Source of the DNA: Segatella copri
Lineage (GTDB): Bacteria > Bacteroidota > Bacteroidia > Bacteroidales > Bacteroidaceae
Direction: 5' to 3'
Assembly: GCF_002224675.1 (NCBI RefSeq)
Contig: NZ_NMPZ01000015.1
Span: forward strand, 31,988-95,987
Length of the DNA stretch: 64,000 nt
The notes beneath the pieces are model-generated. The model was not told where the DNA came from and made no database searches. It saw only the letters and a list, made by a program, of their open reading frames with translations. Position 1 is the first letter of the stretch. Each line of letters opens with the position of its first letter. Of the stretch, positions 34,382 to 44,171 are shown piece after piece. A program made the position numbers and the translations under genes.

Positions 34382-36520
34382 ATGCCTATGCTGAATATTG
34401 CAGAATATTTTCCAATTACCGACCCTACGCTGATCTTCTTCGTAGTGCTCCTCATCATCCTCTTTGCCCCTATCATCATGGGTAAACTCAGAATCCCCCA
34501 TATCATCGGAATGGTGCTGGCGGGTATCCTCGTGGGCAAATACGGACTGAACATCCTGGAACGAGATGCATCTTTCGAGCTGTTCGGCAAGGTGGGACTC
34601 TACTACATTATGTTCCTCGCCGCCCTGGAGATGGACATGGAGGGTATGAAGAAAAACAAATCGCGGCTCATCATCTATGGTCTGCTCACCTGCTTCATTC
34701 CCTTCTTCCTCACCTTCGGCATGAGCATCTGGTTGCTGCACTATTCCATCAGGGCATCGTTTCTGCTGAGCTGCATCATGGCTTCCAATACCCTGATAGC
34801 CTACCCTATCGTTTCCAGATATGGTCTGCAGCAGAAACCGAGCGTTACGCTGAGCGTGGGTTCCAGCATGCTTTCGCTCCTGATAGCCCTCATCATGCTG
34901 GCAGGTCTCGTCGCCTCGTTCTCCAAGCACGATGGTCTGCTCTTCTGGGTACTCTTCACCGCCAAGTTTGCCGCATACTGCGGAGTAATGATATTCCTGA
35001 TACCGCGACTCACAAGATGGTTTCTGCGCCGGTACAGCGATTCGGTGATGCAGTTTATCTTCGTGATGGCGATGCTCTTTATGAGTGCGGCTCTCTCACA
35101 GATGGTGGGCATCGAGGGCGTGTTCGGTGCCTTCTTCGCAGGTCTTATATTAAATAGGTATATCCCGCACGTGTCTCCGCTGATGAACCGACTGGAGTTT
35201 ACGGGCAATGCGCTCTTCATCCCTTACTTTTTGATAGGTGTGGGCATGCTCATCAACGTGGGACTGCTTTTCCAGGGCAGTCATATCCTTTGGGTCATCT
35301 TCTGCATCGTGTTCTTCGGAACCTTGGGAAAAGCCATCGCAGCCTATGCCGCCTGCTTCGGATTCCGGTTGCCGCTGTCATCGGGTCACATGATGTTCGG
35401 TTTGACTTCTGCCCATGCCGCCGGCAGTATCGCCATGGTGATGGTGGGTATGAACCTCCTGGTGGGTCCGAACACCTATCTTGTGAACGATGACATGCTG
35501 AATGGTGTGGTAATGATGATTCTCTGCACCTGCGTCATCTCTTCGATGCTCACCGACTGGAGTTCCAGAAAGATTATCCTCCGCGACAAGGAGCTTCCGG
35601 ATGCCGAAGATACCAAGAAGGCAAGCGATGAGAAGATTCTCATACCGGTGAAGTATCCGGAATATGCCGATAATCTGATGAGTCTCGCCTTCCTGGTGAG
35701 AAACCAGAAGCTGAACAGAGGACTGGTCTGCCTGAACGTAGTGTATGATGACAAGGATATGCGATACAAGCAGGAACAGGGCCGACAGCTGCTGGACCAT
35801 TGCAGTCAGCTTGCCGCAGCCACCGACGTGATGACGCAGACGCAGGTTCGCATTGCTGCCAACATCGCCAACGGCATCAAGCATGCCTTCAACGAGTTCC
35901 AGTGTTCCGAAATCATCATCGGCATGCACATGCATCCGGAGGTTTCGCCTAAGTTCTGGGGAGAGTTTCATCAGAGTCTCTTCAATGGTCTGAGCCGCCA
36001 GATCATCATGGCACGCATCAAGCAGCCGCTCAATACCATTCGCCGAATACAGGTGGCAGTACCATCGAGGGCAGAATTTGAACCGGGTTTCTACCGCTGG
36101 GTAGAGCGACTGGCGCGCCTGTCAGGCAATTTGGATTGCCGCATCCAGTTCCACGGCAGGGAGGAGACCCTGGCACTCATCAATGAGTACATCACCAACC
36201 GCCATCAGGAAGTAAGAGCCGAATACACCCTGATGCAGCATTGGAACGAGATGCCTCAGCTTGCCTCCCACATGAGCAAGAACCATCTCTTTGTGGTGGT
36301 GACAGCCCGCAAGGGAACCGTTTCCCACAAGTCGGCATTAGAGCGACTGCCGGAAGAGCTAACCCGCTTCTTCTCGGGCACGAACCTGATGATTATCTTC
36401 CCAGACCAGCACGGAGATTCATCGGGCAATGTACTGACATTTGCCGAGCCTCAGCACCAGGAGGAAATCAGTGCCTACGTGGCATTCAACCAATGGTTCA
36501 AAAAGAAATTCAGAAAATAA
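34382..36520 (+). CDS. CPA2-family cation/proton antiporter
   Basis: A 712-residue protein. Residues 1-390 form about twelve membrane helices of the Na+/H+ exchanger (CPA2/KefB-like) domain, with VGLYYIMFLAALEMDM and GAFFAGLILNRYIP as the unwound-helix regions. Residues 420-710 form a cytoplasmic part with EKILIPVKYPE and a second RRIQVAVPSR unit, which look like two universal-stress-like regulatory domains. It would exchange K+ or Na+ for protons. It starts with ATG at 34382; ATG 34388 is also possible. A strong terminator follows at 36540-36574. Confidence 0.9.
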   Translation: MPMLNIAEYFPITDPTLIFFVVLLIILFAPIIMGKLRIPHIIGMVLAGILVGKYGLNILERDASFELFGKVGLYYIMFLAALEMDMEGMKKNKSRLIIYGLLTCFIPFFLTFGMSIWLLHYSIRASFLLSCIMASNTLIAYPIVSRYGLQQKPSVTLSVGSSMLSLLIALIMLAGLVASFSKHDGLLFWVLFTAKFAAYCGVMIFLIPRLTRWFLRRYSDSVMQFIFVMAMLFMSAALSQMVGIEGVFGAFFAGLILNRYIPHVSPLMNRLEFTGNALFIPYFLIGVGMLINVGLLFQGSHILWVIFCIVFFGTLGKAIAAYAACFGFRLPLSSGHMMFGLTSAHAAGSIAMVMVGMNLLVGPNTYLVNDDMLNGVVMMILCTCVISSMLTDWSSRKIILRDKELPDAEDTKKASDEKILIPVKYPEYADNLMSLAFLVRNQKLNRGLVCLNVVYDDKDMRYKQEQGRQLLDHCSQLAAATDVMTQTQVRIAANIANGIKHAFNEFQCSEIIIGMHMHPEVSPKFWGEFHQSLFNGLSRQIIMARIKQPLNTIRRIQVAVPSRAEFEPGFYRWVERLARLSGNLDCRIQFHGREETLALINEYITNRHQEVRAEYTLMQHWNEMPQLASHMSKNHLFVVVTARKGTVSHKSALERLPEELTRFFSGTNLMIIFPDQHGDSSGNVLTFAEPQHQEEISAYVAFNQWFKKKFRK

Positions 36521-36539
36521 AGAGAAAATAAAGGATACT

Positions 36540-36574
36540 AAAAAAGGTCGCCAGCATTTGGCGACCTTTTTTAG
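36540..36574. terminator. Bidirectional Rho-independent terminator
   Basis: AAAAAAGGTCGCCAG pairs with TGGCGACCTTTTTT around CATT. It has A- and T-runs on both sides and follows the antiporter by about 20 bp. Confidence 0.9.
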
Positions 36575-36929
36575 TATATAAACAATCAAAACGATTTGGA
36601 GCAATCAAGACGATTATTATGATTTACTTTGTATTCAAAACCAGCTTCTTGGCTTTCATCTTTTCGCCTGCCAATATCTATCCCTCATCCTTCTGGTTAC
36701 TATGCTTCATCCCAACATTCATAACAATGACACCCGCTATTCATTATCAAGACGCTCACTATTCCCTATCGGAGCAAGGCACATCGCCATATTTATGCTT
36801 AGCCATTAATTACCATCTCAATATAAAGAGAATTTTCCTTTCACACTTAACTCTCTTATTTTCAACACAATCCAGATTCCGTGAAAGGAGATTTATGATC
36901 CACCTTAAATATTTTCTGCAAATCACTCC

Positions 36930-36995
36930 ACCCACCACTAGAATATCTTCTTTTGAGCAAGGTACGTCCCCACCTATCTGGTAATGCATCAGAAA
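36930..36995 (-). pseudogene. hipA fragment (DALPDRWGR motif)
   Basis: The reverse strand reads SDALPDRWGRTLLKRR, the conserved central HipA motif that is missing from the remnant at 13080-13587. The frame is short and broken on both sides. A GTGGTGGGTGGAGT stretch just downstream is also found near 13230. It may be a scattered piece of the same ancestral gene or another hipA. Confidence 0.5.
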
Positions 36996-37006
36996 AGCAT
37001 CCGAAA

Positions 37007-37048
37007 AATACAGAAGTCTGCCGGCATCACCGCCAGCACAATATCCCC
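37007..37048. repeat. Dispersed 42-bp hairpin repeat, copy 1
   Basis: This matches 52163-52204 at most positions (AAATACAGAAGTCTGCCGG, then ATCA, then GCCAGCA). On the minus strand it folds as GCTGGC/GCCGGC followed by a T-rich end, like a terminator. It lies between unrelated gene fragments in both places. Confidence 0.6.
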
Positions 37049-37258
37049 CACTCCATCTGGCTCTCCAAGATAGGAAAAGATTCGGGATGTAAAAACGAAA
37101 AAACAATAGCCAAAGGCTCTCTTGCTTCCATACAAGGGAGCCTTTTTCTTTGTAAAAGCCTCAAAATTTTGCCTGCTTTCTTGTCTGTCTCAATCTTTTT
37201 TTATATTTTTGCAAAGAATAAGCAAAATAGCAGCAATGAAAATAGACAATAAGGCTCT

Positions 37259-38323
37259 ATGAGAAGTTATAAACCATATATCATCAAACTATGCATCGTT
37301 TTCCTCTGCTTTGGCAGCCGGATACTTACCAGCTCTGCCCAGAAGGTAGAGACAAACGATTATTTCTATGTACTCAATACCCAACAGGGGCTTTCTGATA
37401 ACCATGTCCTACAGATGATGCAGTTGACAGATGGCAGATTGGCGGTGAGAACTCCCAAGGGCATCAATCTCTATGATGGAAGGCGCTTCTCCTTGATTCC
37501 CCTTCCTGCAGAAAAGGCAGAAAACATCACGAAATACAAGGGGCAGACGCATCTTTATGCCGATAGCCAGGACAGGTTATGGGTAAAGGAATATCAGAAG
37601 ATATTCTGTATTCTGCTTGCAGAGGGCAGAATTCTGGAACATCCCCTTGACGCTCTGTCAGGAAATGGAAAAGAGGATAAGATGAAAATGATGCGAAACG
37701 GCCCGACCCGGAATGACATTCAGGATCTGTTTGTAGATAGCAGGAAGAAAGTCTGGGTTGTTATGGGTGATTCGCTGCTCAATACGCAGGATGGCAATCT
37801 AATCCATTTGAAGAAGGAATGGGGGTGTCTGCAGGATCTGGATACCGATGGCAGACAGGTTTATGCTTTCATGGATTCAGGAATCGTGGCGGTTTTTCAG
37901 AATGATAAGCTGACCTATACCGTTTCTGCCTATTCTGCAGCCGAAGCTATTAATCAGGATCCCGAGCTGATTCTTCAGGTGCGTGCTTTGGTAGAACAGC
38001 ATCTGGAAGATGGCGAATATGGCGTGGAGCAACTGGCACAAGATCTCTGTATGGAGCGGACAGGACTTTATAAAAAGCTGACGGGTCTGACCAATACTAC
38101 TCCCGTGGCATTTATCCGCAGCATCCGGCTTCATCGTGCAGCAGCCTTGCTTCAGGAAGGTAAGCAGAGTGTGAATGAAATTGCCGAGCGAACGGGATTC
38201 AGCTCGCCCAGCTATTTCACCAAGTGTTTTAAGAAGGAATTTGTTTTATCCCTTTTCCACCATTTAACATTACCTTTGCAACCGAAATACAATCTTATGT
38301 ATTTAGAACTGGACAAATCATAA
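37259..38323 (+). pseudogene. Collapsed HTCS: propeller N-terminus fused to AraC HTH
   Basis: A 354-residue open frame. Residues 1-210 are the start of a hybrid two-component sensor: signal peptide, then Reg_prop units (LNTQQGLSDNHVLQMMQLTDGRLAVRTPKGINLYDG, then DIQDLFVDSRKKVWVVMGD). Residues 235-330 are the AraC-type output (YGVEQLAQDLCMERTGLYKKL to GFSSPSYFTKCFKKEF). Y_Y_Y, membrane helix, kinase and receiver domains, normally about 900 residues, are missing in frame. With a signal peptide and no membrane helix the HTH would be exported, so it is probably dead. The last 25 residues do not match the family end. Confidence 0.8.
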
Positions 38324-38348
38324 ACCCTCTAATATAATAAACAAAAGT

Positions 38349-40886
38349 ATGCTAAAGAATTTATCTCTCATTGCCCTTTTGGGCATCGCTTCCGTTGGCA
38401 TTCCAAGTGAACTCTGCGCCAAGAGCATAATGGTGGCAGGCACACAGAAAGGTGCGGCAGCCAAGTCTATCACCCGTCAGGTGGCTCAGCAGAATGTAAC
38501 CATCGAATTCTATTCTCCATCCATCGTCCGTATCTTGAAATCTGATGCTGGACTTGGTGCTCCCGTTCAGAAGAAAAGCTATTCTGTCATCTTGAAGCCT
38601 CAGCAGCTGAAGGATGTTCAGATACAGAAAAACGGAGATATTGTAAATATTAAATCCAGTTTAATTTCCGTCGAACTGAACCAGCAGACTGGCGAAATCC
38701 GCTTCCTTTCGAAGGATGGAAAGCTGCTGCTTACCGATACGAAGACCCGTTTGGAAGCCCGCAAGGACGAAGCCAACAAGGGCAAGTACCGCATAGAGCA
38801 GGACTTCCGTCTTGCTGATGACGAGGCCATCTATGGTCTGGGACAGCTGCGTGATGTTTATATGAATCAGCGTGGCCGAAAGAACATCGAACTCTGGAAT
38901 CATAACACCTATATCGCCATCCCTTATTTCACCAGCGAGAAAGGCTATGGTCTTTACTGGGACAATGCGGGAAAAACCTATTTCAATGATGTAGTAGCAT
39001 CCAAGGATAATGGCAACCAGCCATCATGCACTTCCTTTACCAGCGAAGTGGGAACCTGCGCCGACTACTATTTCATGTACAAGGATGGTACGCAGGATGG
39101 AGTCATCGCCAGCATCCGTGAACTGACCGGACAGGCTACGATGTTCCCGAAATGGGCGATGGGCTTCTGGCAATGCCGTGAGCGCTATAAGACCAGCGAT
39201 GAACTGGCAGGCGTATTGGATAAGTATCGCGAACTGAAGATTCCTACTGATGCCATCGTGCAGGACTGGCAGTATTGGGGATGCGACTCCAACTGGAATG
39301 CGATGAAATTCCAGAACCCATATTATATAAATAAGGTGGGAGACCCAGCCTTTGCCAAGTATCTTCCTACAGATATGAAGCAGATGAAGGCACAGGGAGA
39401 GCCTCGTCTGAAGAGTCCGGAGGAAATGGTGAAGTATGTTCACAAGAACGATGCCCATCTGATGATTTCCATCTGGGCAAGTTTCGGTCCTTGGACAGAG
39501 CAGTATCGTGAACTGAAGAAGATGAATGCCCTCCTTCCTTTCGAAACCTGGCCAAGAAACAGTGGCGTGATGCCATACGATGTCTTCAATCCGAAGGCTC
39601 GCAACCTCTACTGGAAGTATCTTACTCATCTCTACCAGATGGGGTTTGATGCCTGGTGGACCGATTCTACGGAGCCAGACCATTTTGAGAAGCCGGGTGA
39701 CGAGAACTATCAGACCTACGATGGTTCATGGTTGGGCGTGAAGAACGCCTTCCCATTGTTGCACAACAAGAGCATCTACGAGCACCAAAGAGCGATGAAA
39801 GGCAACACAAAGCGTTCGCTCCAGATGACCCGAAGCGGCAGTCTCGGTATTCAGCATTATGGCACCATCTGCTGGAGCGGTGATGTGGTGGCTTCCTGGA
39901 ACGAGATGAAGAATCAGATTCCATCGGGCTTGAACTTCTCGCTCTGCGGTATCCCATTCTGGAATACCGACCTGGGTGGTTTCTTCTACTGGGAGTTTGA
40001 ACAGAATCCAAAGAACCCTGCCATTCAGGAACTGCAGACACGCTGGATGCAGTGGGGAACCTTCATGCCATTGATGCGTAACCACTGTTCTTCGCCGATG
40101 GTAAGCGAACTGTATGAATTCGGAAAGCAGGGCGACTGGGCTTATGATGCTATGATTAAGACCATCAAGCTGCGCTATCGCCTTTTGCCTTATATCTACA
40201 GTACGGCTGGCGACTGTGTACAGAATAGCGGAAGCATGATGCGTGCCCTGATAATGGATTATGCGGCAGACAAGAAGGCTTCCCGTCTGAACGATGAGTA
40301 TCTCTTTGGCCGCAACATCCTGGTGAAGCCGGTAACCGATCCTTTATACACCTGGAAGGATAAGGAAAAGAAAGGCCATACCATCTATCCTGATGTAAGG
40401 AAGGCAGCTGCGCCTGTGAATGTTTACTTGCCAAAGGGTAATAAATGGTATGATTTCTGGAGCAATGCCCAGTATGAGGGTGGTCAGGATATCCAGCGCC
40501 TTTGTCCTATCGACATCATGCCTGTATTCATCAAGGCTGGTACCATCCTGCCATTCGGTCCTGAGGTGCAGTATAGTTCAGAGAAGCCTTGGGATGAGTT
40601 GGAAATTCGTGTCTATCCTGGTGCTGATGGTAAATTTACGCTCTATGAGGATGAGGGCGACAACTACAACTATGAGAAAGGTAAATTCTCAGAAATCCAG
40701 TTTGTATGGAATGAAGCAGACAGAATCCTGAACATCGCGCCACGCAAGGGCAGCTATAAGGGAATGCTCCAGCATCGCAGATTCCACATCGTGCTGGTGG
40801 GTGCTGATAGCGGAATAGGTGATCAGCCTATGCAGGCAAGCAAGAGCGTGGAATATGACGGAAAGGCTGTAAAGGTACAGCTGTAA
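38349..40886 (+). CDS. GH31 alpha-glycosidase (alpha-xylosidase-like), secreted
   Basis: An 845-residue enzyme with a signal peptide. The GH31 catalytic barrel has the nucleophile motif GFDAWWTDSTEPD near residues 433-445 and the acid/base motif TICWSGDVVASW near 512-523. The N-terminal beta-sandwich and the C-terminal all-beta domains (GADGKFTLYEDEGDNYNYEKG) are complete. It cleaves alpha-linked glucose or xylose from oligosaccharides in the periplasm; xyloglucan-type alpha-xylosidases in PULs are the closest pattern. It follows the collapsed HTCS by 25 bp, so its natural regulator may be lost. Confidence 0.92.
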   Translation: MLKNLSLIALLGIASVGIPSELCAKSIMVAGTQKGAAAKSITRQVAQQNVTIEFYSPSIVRILKSDAGLGAPVQKKSYSVILKPQQLKDVQIQKNGDIVNIKSSLISVELNQQTGEIRFLSKDGKLLLTDTKTRLEARKDEANKGKYRIEQDFRLADDEAIYGLGQLRDVYMNQRGRKNIELWNHNTYIAIPYFTSEKGYGLYWDNAGKTYFNDVVASKDNGNQPSCTSFTSEVGTCADYYFMYKDGTQDGVIASIRELTGQATMFPKWAMGFWQCRERYKTSDELAGVLDKYRELKIPTDAIVQDWQYWGCDSNWNAMKFQNPYYINKVGDPAFAKYLPTDMKQMKAQGEPRLKSPEEMVKYVHKNDAHLMISIWASFGPWTEQYRELKKMNALLPFETWPRNSGVMPYDVFNPKARNLYWKYLTHLYQMGFDAWWTDSTEPDHFEKPGDENYQTYDGSWLGVKNAFPLLHNKSIYEHQRAMKGNTKRSLQMTRSGSLGIQHYGTICWSGDVVASWNEMKNQIPSGLNFSLCGIPFWNTDLGGFFYWEFEQNPKNPAIQELQTRWMQWGTFMPLMRNHCSSPMVSELYEFGKQGDWAYDAMIKTIKLRYRLLPYIYSTAGDCVQNSGSMMRALIMDYAADKKASRLNDEYLFGRNILVKPVTDPLYTWKDKEKKGHTIYPDVRKAAAPVNVYLPKGNKWYDFWSNAQYEGGQDIQRLCPIDIMPVFIKAGTILPFGPEVQYSSEKPWDELEIRVYPGADGKFTLYEDEGDNYNYEKGKFSEIQFVWNEADRILNIAPRKGSYKGMLQHRRFHIVLVGADSGIGDQPMQASKSVEYDGKAVKVQL

Positions 40887-41286
40887 AGTTGAAAATGGGA
40901 AAAACCGCAAGATGCGATAATTGAACTAACGGTATTACATAGTAACTCATATACAGAACAAAGGGGAAAGAATGAGTTCTCTTCCCCTTTGATCTGTATA
41001 TAATCACTAAAATAACATGAGTCATCAGTTGCTAACTAACAACATCCTTTACAAATATTTACTAAAAACATATTAAAACACACTAATATTCAACAAAATA
41101 ACATCAGATTCATAGTTTTATCCATATCTTTGCAGAAAAATAGAACATAATTGTGATGATATTTACCAATACGCTCATATCAAATCAAAACAGATGTAAT
41201 GTACCCCATTACATCCTCAACTGCAGTCTTCGGAAATAATACCTATCTTGCTTGAGATAACATATTATTAACGAATTAAAAATTAC
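40887..41286. other. Intergenic region with promoter and leader hairpin
   Basis: A forward -7 box TATCTTTG at 41125-41132 gives a leader of about 150 nt to the CNNM gene. The leader has a perfect 9-bp stem GATGTAATG/CATTACATC (41193-41215) around a 5-base loop. CNNM/CorC proteins are linked to divalent cations, so an RNA control element is possible, but I recognise no known riboswitch. Confidence 0.5.
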
Positions 41287-42318
41287 ATGGGTTTAATCAT
41301 ATTATATTTTTTAGGTGCTCTGTCACTATCCTTTTTATGCTCCGTCCTGGAGGCGGTGCTACTTTCTACTCCGATGTCGTTTATCTCGATGAAGGAGAAT
41401 CAAGGCAACAAGACTGCCTCGTTGATGAAACAGTATAAAAACAACGTAGATCGCCCAGTGGGTGCCATTCTTTCGCTCAACACCATCGCCCACACCATCG
41501 GCTCTGCCGGCGTGGGTGCCGAGTCTATCAAACTCTTTGGCGAAGAATACTTCGGTATCATTTCCGCCATTCTCACCTTGCTGATTCTGGTGCTTTCTGA
41601 AATCATCCCGAAGACCATCGGTGCTTCTTACTGGCGCTCGCTGGCAATGCCATCCACCAAGATTATCCGGATACTCATCTTCATCACCTACCCTCTGGTA
41701 CTGCTCTCAGAACTTATCACAAAGGTATTCACGCCTAAGAGCCACCAGGCTTCCATGAGCCGCGAAGAGGTTTCGGCCATGGTAGATGTAGGAACCACAG
41801 AAGGCATCTTCCGTGAATCGGAAAGCAAGATCATCAAGAGCTGCATCCGTCTGGCTGGAGTTAAGGCAAAAGAGGTGATGACACCATCCATCGTGGTAGA
41901 ATCTGCTAATATGCATCTAACCACCAAGGAGTTTTACGAACTGAAGGAGTGGAATTTCTCACGCATTCCTGTATATGATAACAATAAGGACTATATCGTG
42001 GGCTACGTTCTGAAGGATGTGGTTCTCAAATCGGTTTCAGACGATGAATTTCAAACCCGATTATCCGAGCTGATGCGCCCGATACTTTCCTTCAACGAGG
42101 ATGAATCGATATATCAGATTTGGGAAAAGATGTTGGAAAAGCGAGAGCACATCTCCATTATCGTAGATGAATACGGATGCCTTCGCGGCGTAGTTTCCAT
42201 GGAGGATGTGATAGAAACGATGACGGGCGTGGAAATCGTAGATGAAGACGATGTTGCCGTGGATATGCAAGCCTTGGCTAAGGAAAAATCACGCCTGATG
42301 ATGCAGAAAATGAAGTAA
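41287..42318 (+). CDS. CNNM/CorC-type DUF21-CBS membrane protein
   Basis: A 343-residue protein. Residues 1-140 form the DUF21 domain with three to four hydrophobic helices (FLGALSLSFLCSVLEAVLLSTP, ILTLLILVLSEIIPKTIG). After an acidic helix EEVSAMVDVGTTEGIFRESE come two CBS domains (VMTPSIVVESANMHLTTKEF..., EDESIYQIWEKMLEKREHISIIVDEYG). The family exports or senses Mg2+ or Co2+. The C-terminal CorC/HlyC domain of longer homologues is absent. Confidence 0.88.
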   Translation: MGLIILYFLGALSLSFLCSVLEAVLLSTPMSFISMKENQGNKTASLMKQYKNNVDRPVGAILSLNTIAHTIGSAGVGAESIKLFGEEYFGIISAILTLLILVLSEIIPKTIGASYWRSLAMPSTKIIRILIFITYPLVLLSELITKVFTPKSHQASMSREEVSAMVDVGTTEGIFRESESKIIKSCIRLAGVKAKEVMTPSIVVESANMHLTTKEFYELKEWNFSRIPVYDNNKDYIVGYVLKDVVLKSVSDDEFQTRLSELMRPILSFNEDESIYQIWEKMLEKREHISIIVDEYGCLRGVVSMEDVIETMTGVEIVDEDDVAVDMQALAKEKSRLMMQKMK

Positions 42319-42324
42319 TCGAGT

Positions 42325-42363
42325 AGGAGGTAAACACTAATCATAGGTGTTTATCTCCTATTT
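42325..42363. terminator. Terminator after CNNM gene
   Basis: TAGGAGGTAAACAC and GTGTTTATCTCCTA form a long near-perfect stem followed by TTTTTA, 7 bp after the stop codon. Confidence 0.8.
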
Positions 42364-42371
42364 TTATGTTT

Positions 42372-42421
42372 ACCGACCTCTCACATCACCGTACATGCGG
42401 TTCCGCATACGGCGGCTTCTT
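42372..42421 (-). other. Group II intron-like fragment
   Basis: The minus strand reads GCCGTATGCGGAACCGCATG, then TACGGTGATGTGAGAGGTCGG. This resembles the segment that follows the reverse-transcriptase ORF in bacterial group II introns. No RT gene or complete domain V/VI can be found nearby, so at most it is a scar. Confidence 0.45.
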
Positions 42422-42490
42422 GCATCACGCAAGAAAACCGCCCTTTTCATTCTACATGGCAATAGAGAATACATACCCTATCGCTGAGAT

Positions 42491-42544
42491 GAGATTTATG
42501 CTCTTTTTTATTGAGTTGAGATTTATGCTCTTTTTTATTGAGTT
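42491..42544. repeat. 27-bp tandem duplication
   Basis: Two exact adjacent copies of a 27-bp unit that contains GAGATTTATGCTCTTTTTTA. They lie between the intron-like fragment and the BlaR-like gene. They may be a replication-slippage product. Confidence 0.85.
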
Positions 42545-42568
42545 GTTTTATAACCCGAAATTGATATT

Positions 42569-44014
42569 CTATTTTACTTCTTTCTTCCCTGGGGTTACAT
42601 CTTTCTGAAGAGAGAATACAACAGGGATGGTATATCTTACGTTTACCGGTTTACCATCCTGTGTACCAGGAGTCCAGTTAGGCATCGCCTTCACGATTCT
42701 CAAAGCCTCAGCATCCAGTTCGGGATCTACAGATTTTGCAATTCGGGCTTTGGAAACGCTACCATCCTGCTGAATGACAAAGGTTACAATCACACGGCCC
42801 TGCTTTTTGGCTTTGACGGCGGAAGCCGGATACTTGATGTTTGCAGCCAGATACTTCATCAGCACTTCCTGACCACCAGGAAATTGCGGCATTGTCTCTG
42901 TTACATCATAAACCACCTTCTTGGTTGTATCAGCTGGGGCTATCGCATCAGAAGCCTTTGCTTCCGCCTTCTGTTCAGCTTCCGACTTTGCCAATTCAGC
43001 AGCCTTAGCTTCTTCTGCCTTTTTGGCTTCTGCGGCAGCTTTTGCTTCTTCAGCCGTCGGATTCGCCACAACCACATCAGCATTCAGAGCCTGCTCAGCC
43101 TTCTGCTGAACCTCGGCTACTTCCGGAATCTGCTCGCCAATCTCACGAGCCACACTCTCGATGTTGCTCACCATAAGCAACGCTCCTGCTAAAGGTGCGA
43201 AAAGGAGGTACTTCGCCTTGCCTATTTCACTGGTTCTACGTTTGTTCATCATTTTAATTCTTTTTTTAAGAGGTAATAAATTAAAATTATTGGCAATCTT
43301 GGTCGATTCATTCGGCTGTCGATATGCCAAACCTAGAAGGTGATACTGATAGGATTTGCGCGCGTTGCCATCAGATAATACACTTTCATCGGCTAAATAT
43401 TCCAAATTCATTCTTACTTCCTGCTTCATCAGCCAGGCAAACGGATTAAACCAGCAGGCGATGGAGAAAAGCTCGGAGAAGAGGGTATCCAGGGAATGGA
43501 GACCCGAAACATGGGTGCACTCGTGAACCATCACTTCGTGCAACTGCTTGCCCTCCAGGGTAGATGGATACATAAACACCCAGCGGAAGAAGGAGAACGG
43601 ACTCCCCTCGCCTCTGAGAAGATGTACCGTAATGCCTTCCACCTCCTGCTTCCGGGAAATAACCGCAAGGCGGATGATACTGAAGAGCTGCCATACCAAA
43701 CGCAATGAGAGAACGGCAACTCCTGCCCAATAGATGCCCAGCAGCATATCCATCCAGGTTATGCTGGGAGCCTGAGCCTTTACAACCACCACGGGATAAA
43801 ACGTGTCGGCATATACATTCGCCATACTCGCCATCGTTGGTGTATCGCGCACCCAATATTCCAGATTGAGCGCCGGAACCATCAGGGCAACGGCATAAAT
43901 AAGCCAGAGGGTAAGGCGGCGAAGACCGAAGAAGGTATCGCGGCTCACCGTGAGGCGATAAAAGCCATAAAGGAGTATCAGGGCTACATTGATTTTTATA
44001 AGATATATTGCCAT
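42569..44014 (-). CDS. BlaR1/MecR1-type M56 peptidase with TonB C-terminal domain
   Basis: A 481-residue protein. The N-terminal half has four membrane helices and the zinc site VMVHECTHVSGLHSLDTLFSEL (HExxH), followed by ACWFNPFAWLM, which marks M56 (BlaR1-like) peptidases. An Ala/Glu/Lys-rich linker near 320-350 crosses the periplasm. The C-terminal domain MPQFPGGQEVLMKYLAANIKYP...GRVIVTFVIQQDGSVS is TonB_C. It should sense an envelope signal and trigger loss of the BlaI-type repressor encoded upstream. There is no penicillin-binding sensor domain, so beta-lactam sensing is unlikely. Confidence 0.88.
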   Translation of the reverse strand: MAIYLIKINVALILLYGFYRLTVSRDTFFGLRRLTLWLIYAVALMVPALNLEYWVRDTPTMASMANVYADTFYPVVVVKAQAPSITWMDMLLGIYWAGVAVLSLRLVWQLFSIIRLAVISRKQEVEGITVHLLRGEGSPFSFFRWVFMYPSTLEGKQLHEVMVHECTHVSGLHSLDTLFSELFSIACWFNPFAWLMKQEVRMNLEYLADESVLSDGNARKSYQYHLLGLAYRQPNESTKIANNFNLLPLKKRIKMMNKRRTSEIGKAKYLLFAPLAGALLMVSNIESVAREIGEQIPEVAEVQQKAEQALNADVVVANPTAEEAKAAAEAKKAEEAKAAELAKSEAEQKAEAKASDAIAPADTTKKVVYDVTETMPQFPGGQEVLMKYLAANIKYPASAVKAKKQGRVIVTFVIQQDGSVSKARIAKSVDPELDAEALRIVKAMPNWTPGTQDGKPVNVRYTIPVVFSLQKDVTPGKKEVK

Positions 44015-44070
44015 ACAGTTTCTGTTCTTTATATAAATTAGTTATTGAACTTTCGCATATTAGCTCCACA

Positions 44071-44154
44071 CGCCCTGAAAGGGCAGAAGCTCCTAGCCCA
44101 GGCAACGCCCAGGGTTATTATGGGCGCAAACCTGTCGCCCTGTAAGGGCAAAAG
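44071..44154. repeat. REP-like palindromic repeat, copy 1
   Basis: An 84-bp unit with nested short palindromes GCCCTGAAAGGGC, CCCAGG/CCTGGG-type arms and GCCCTGTAAGGGC. It is about 90 percent identical to 45924-46009. It lies between the blaR-like and blaI-like genes and is GC-richer than its surroundings. Confidence 0.85.
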
Positions 44155-44171
44155 CTTTCAATTACAGTTAT

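Noticed and set aside
34367..34930. 187-codon minus-strand frame opposite the CPA2 antiporter
   Set aside because: It lies fully inside a well-supported gene and its translation is low-complexity (Gln/His/Glu-rich) without family pattern; a shadow frame.
36619..36984. 121-codon forward frame after the antiporter
   Set aside because: Composition is random-like, it crosses the hipA fragment in antisense, and it has no promoter.
37259..38323. Functional hybrid two-component regulator
   Set aside because: Membrane helix, kinase and receiver domains are missing, so the family function cannot be kept.
40887..41286. Mg2+ (M-box or ykoK) riboswitch before the CNNM gene
   Set aside because: Only one 9-bp hairpin is visible; the conserved M-box core cannot be found.
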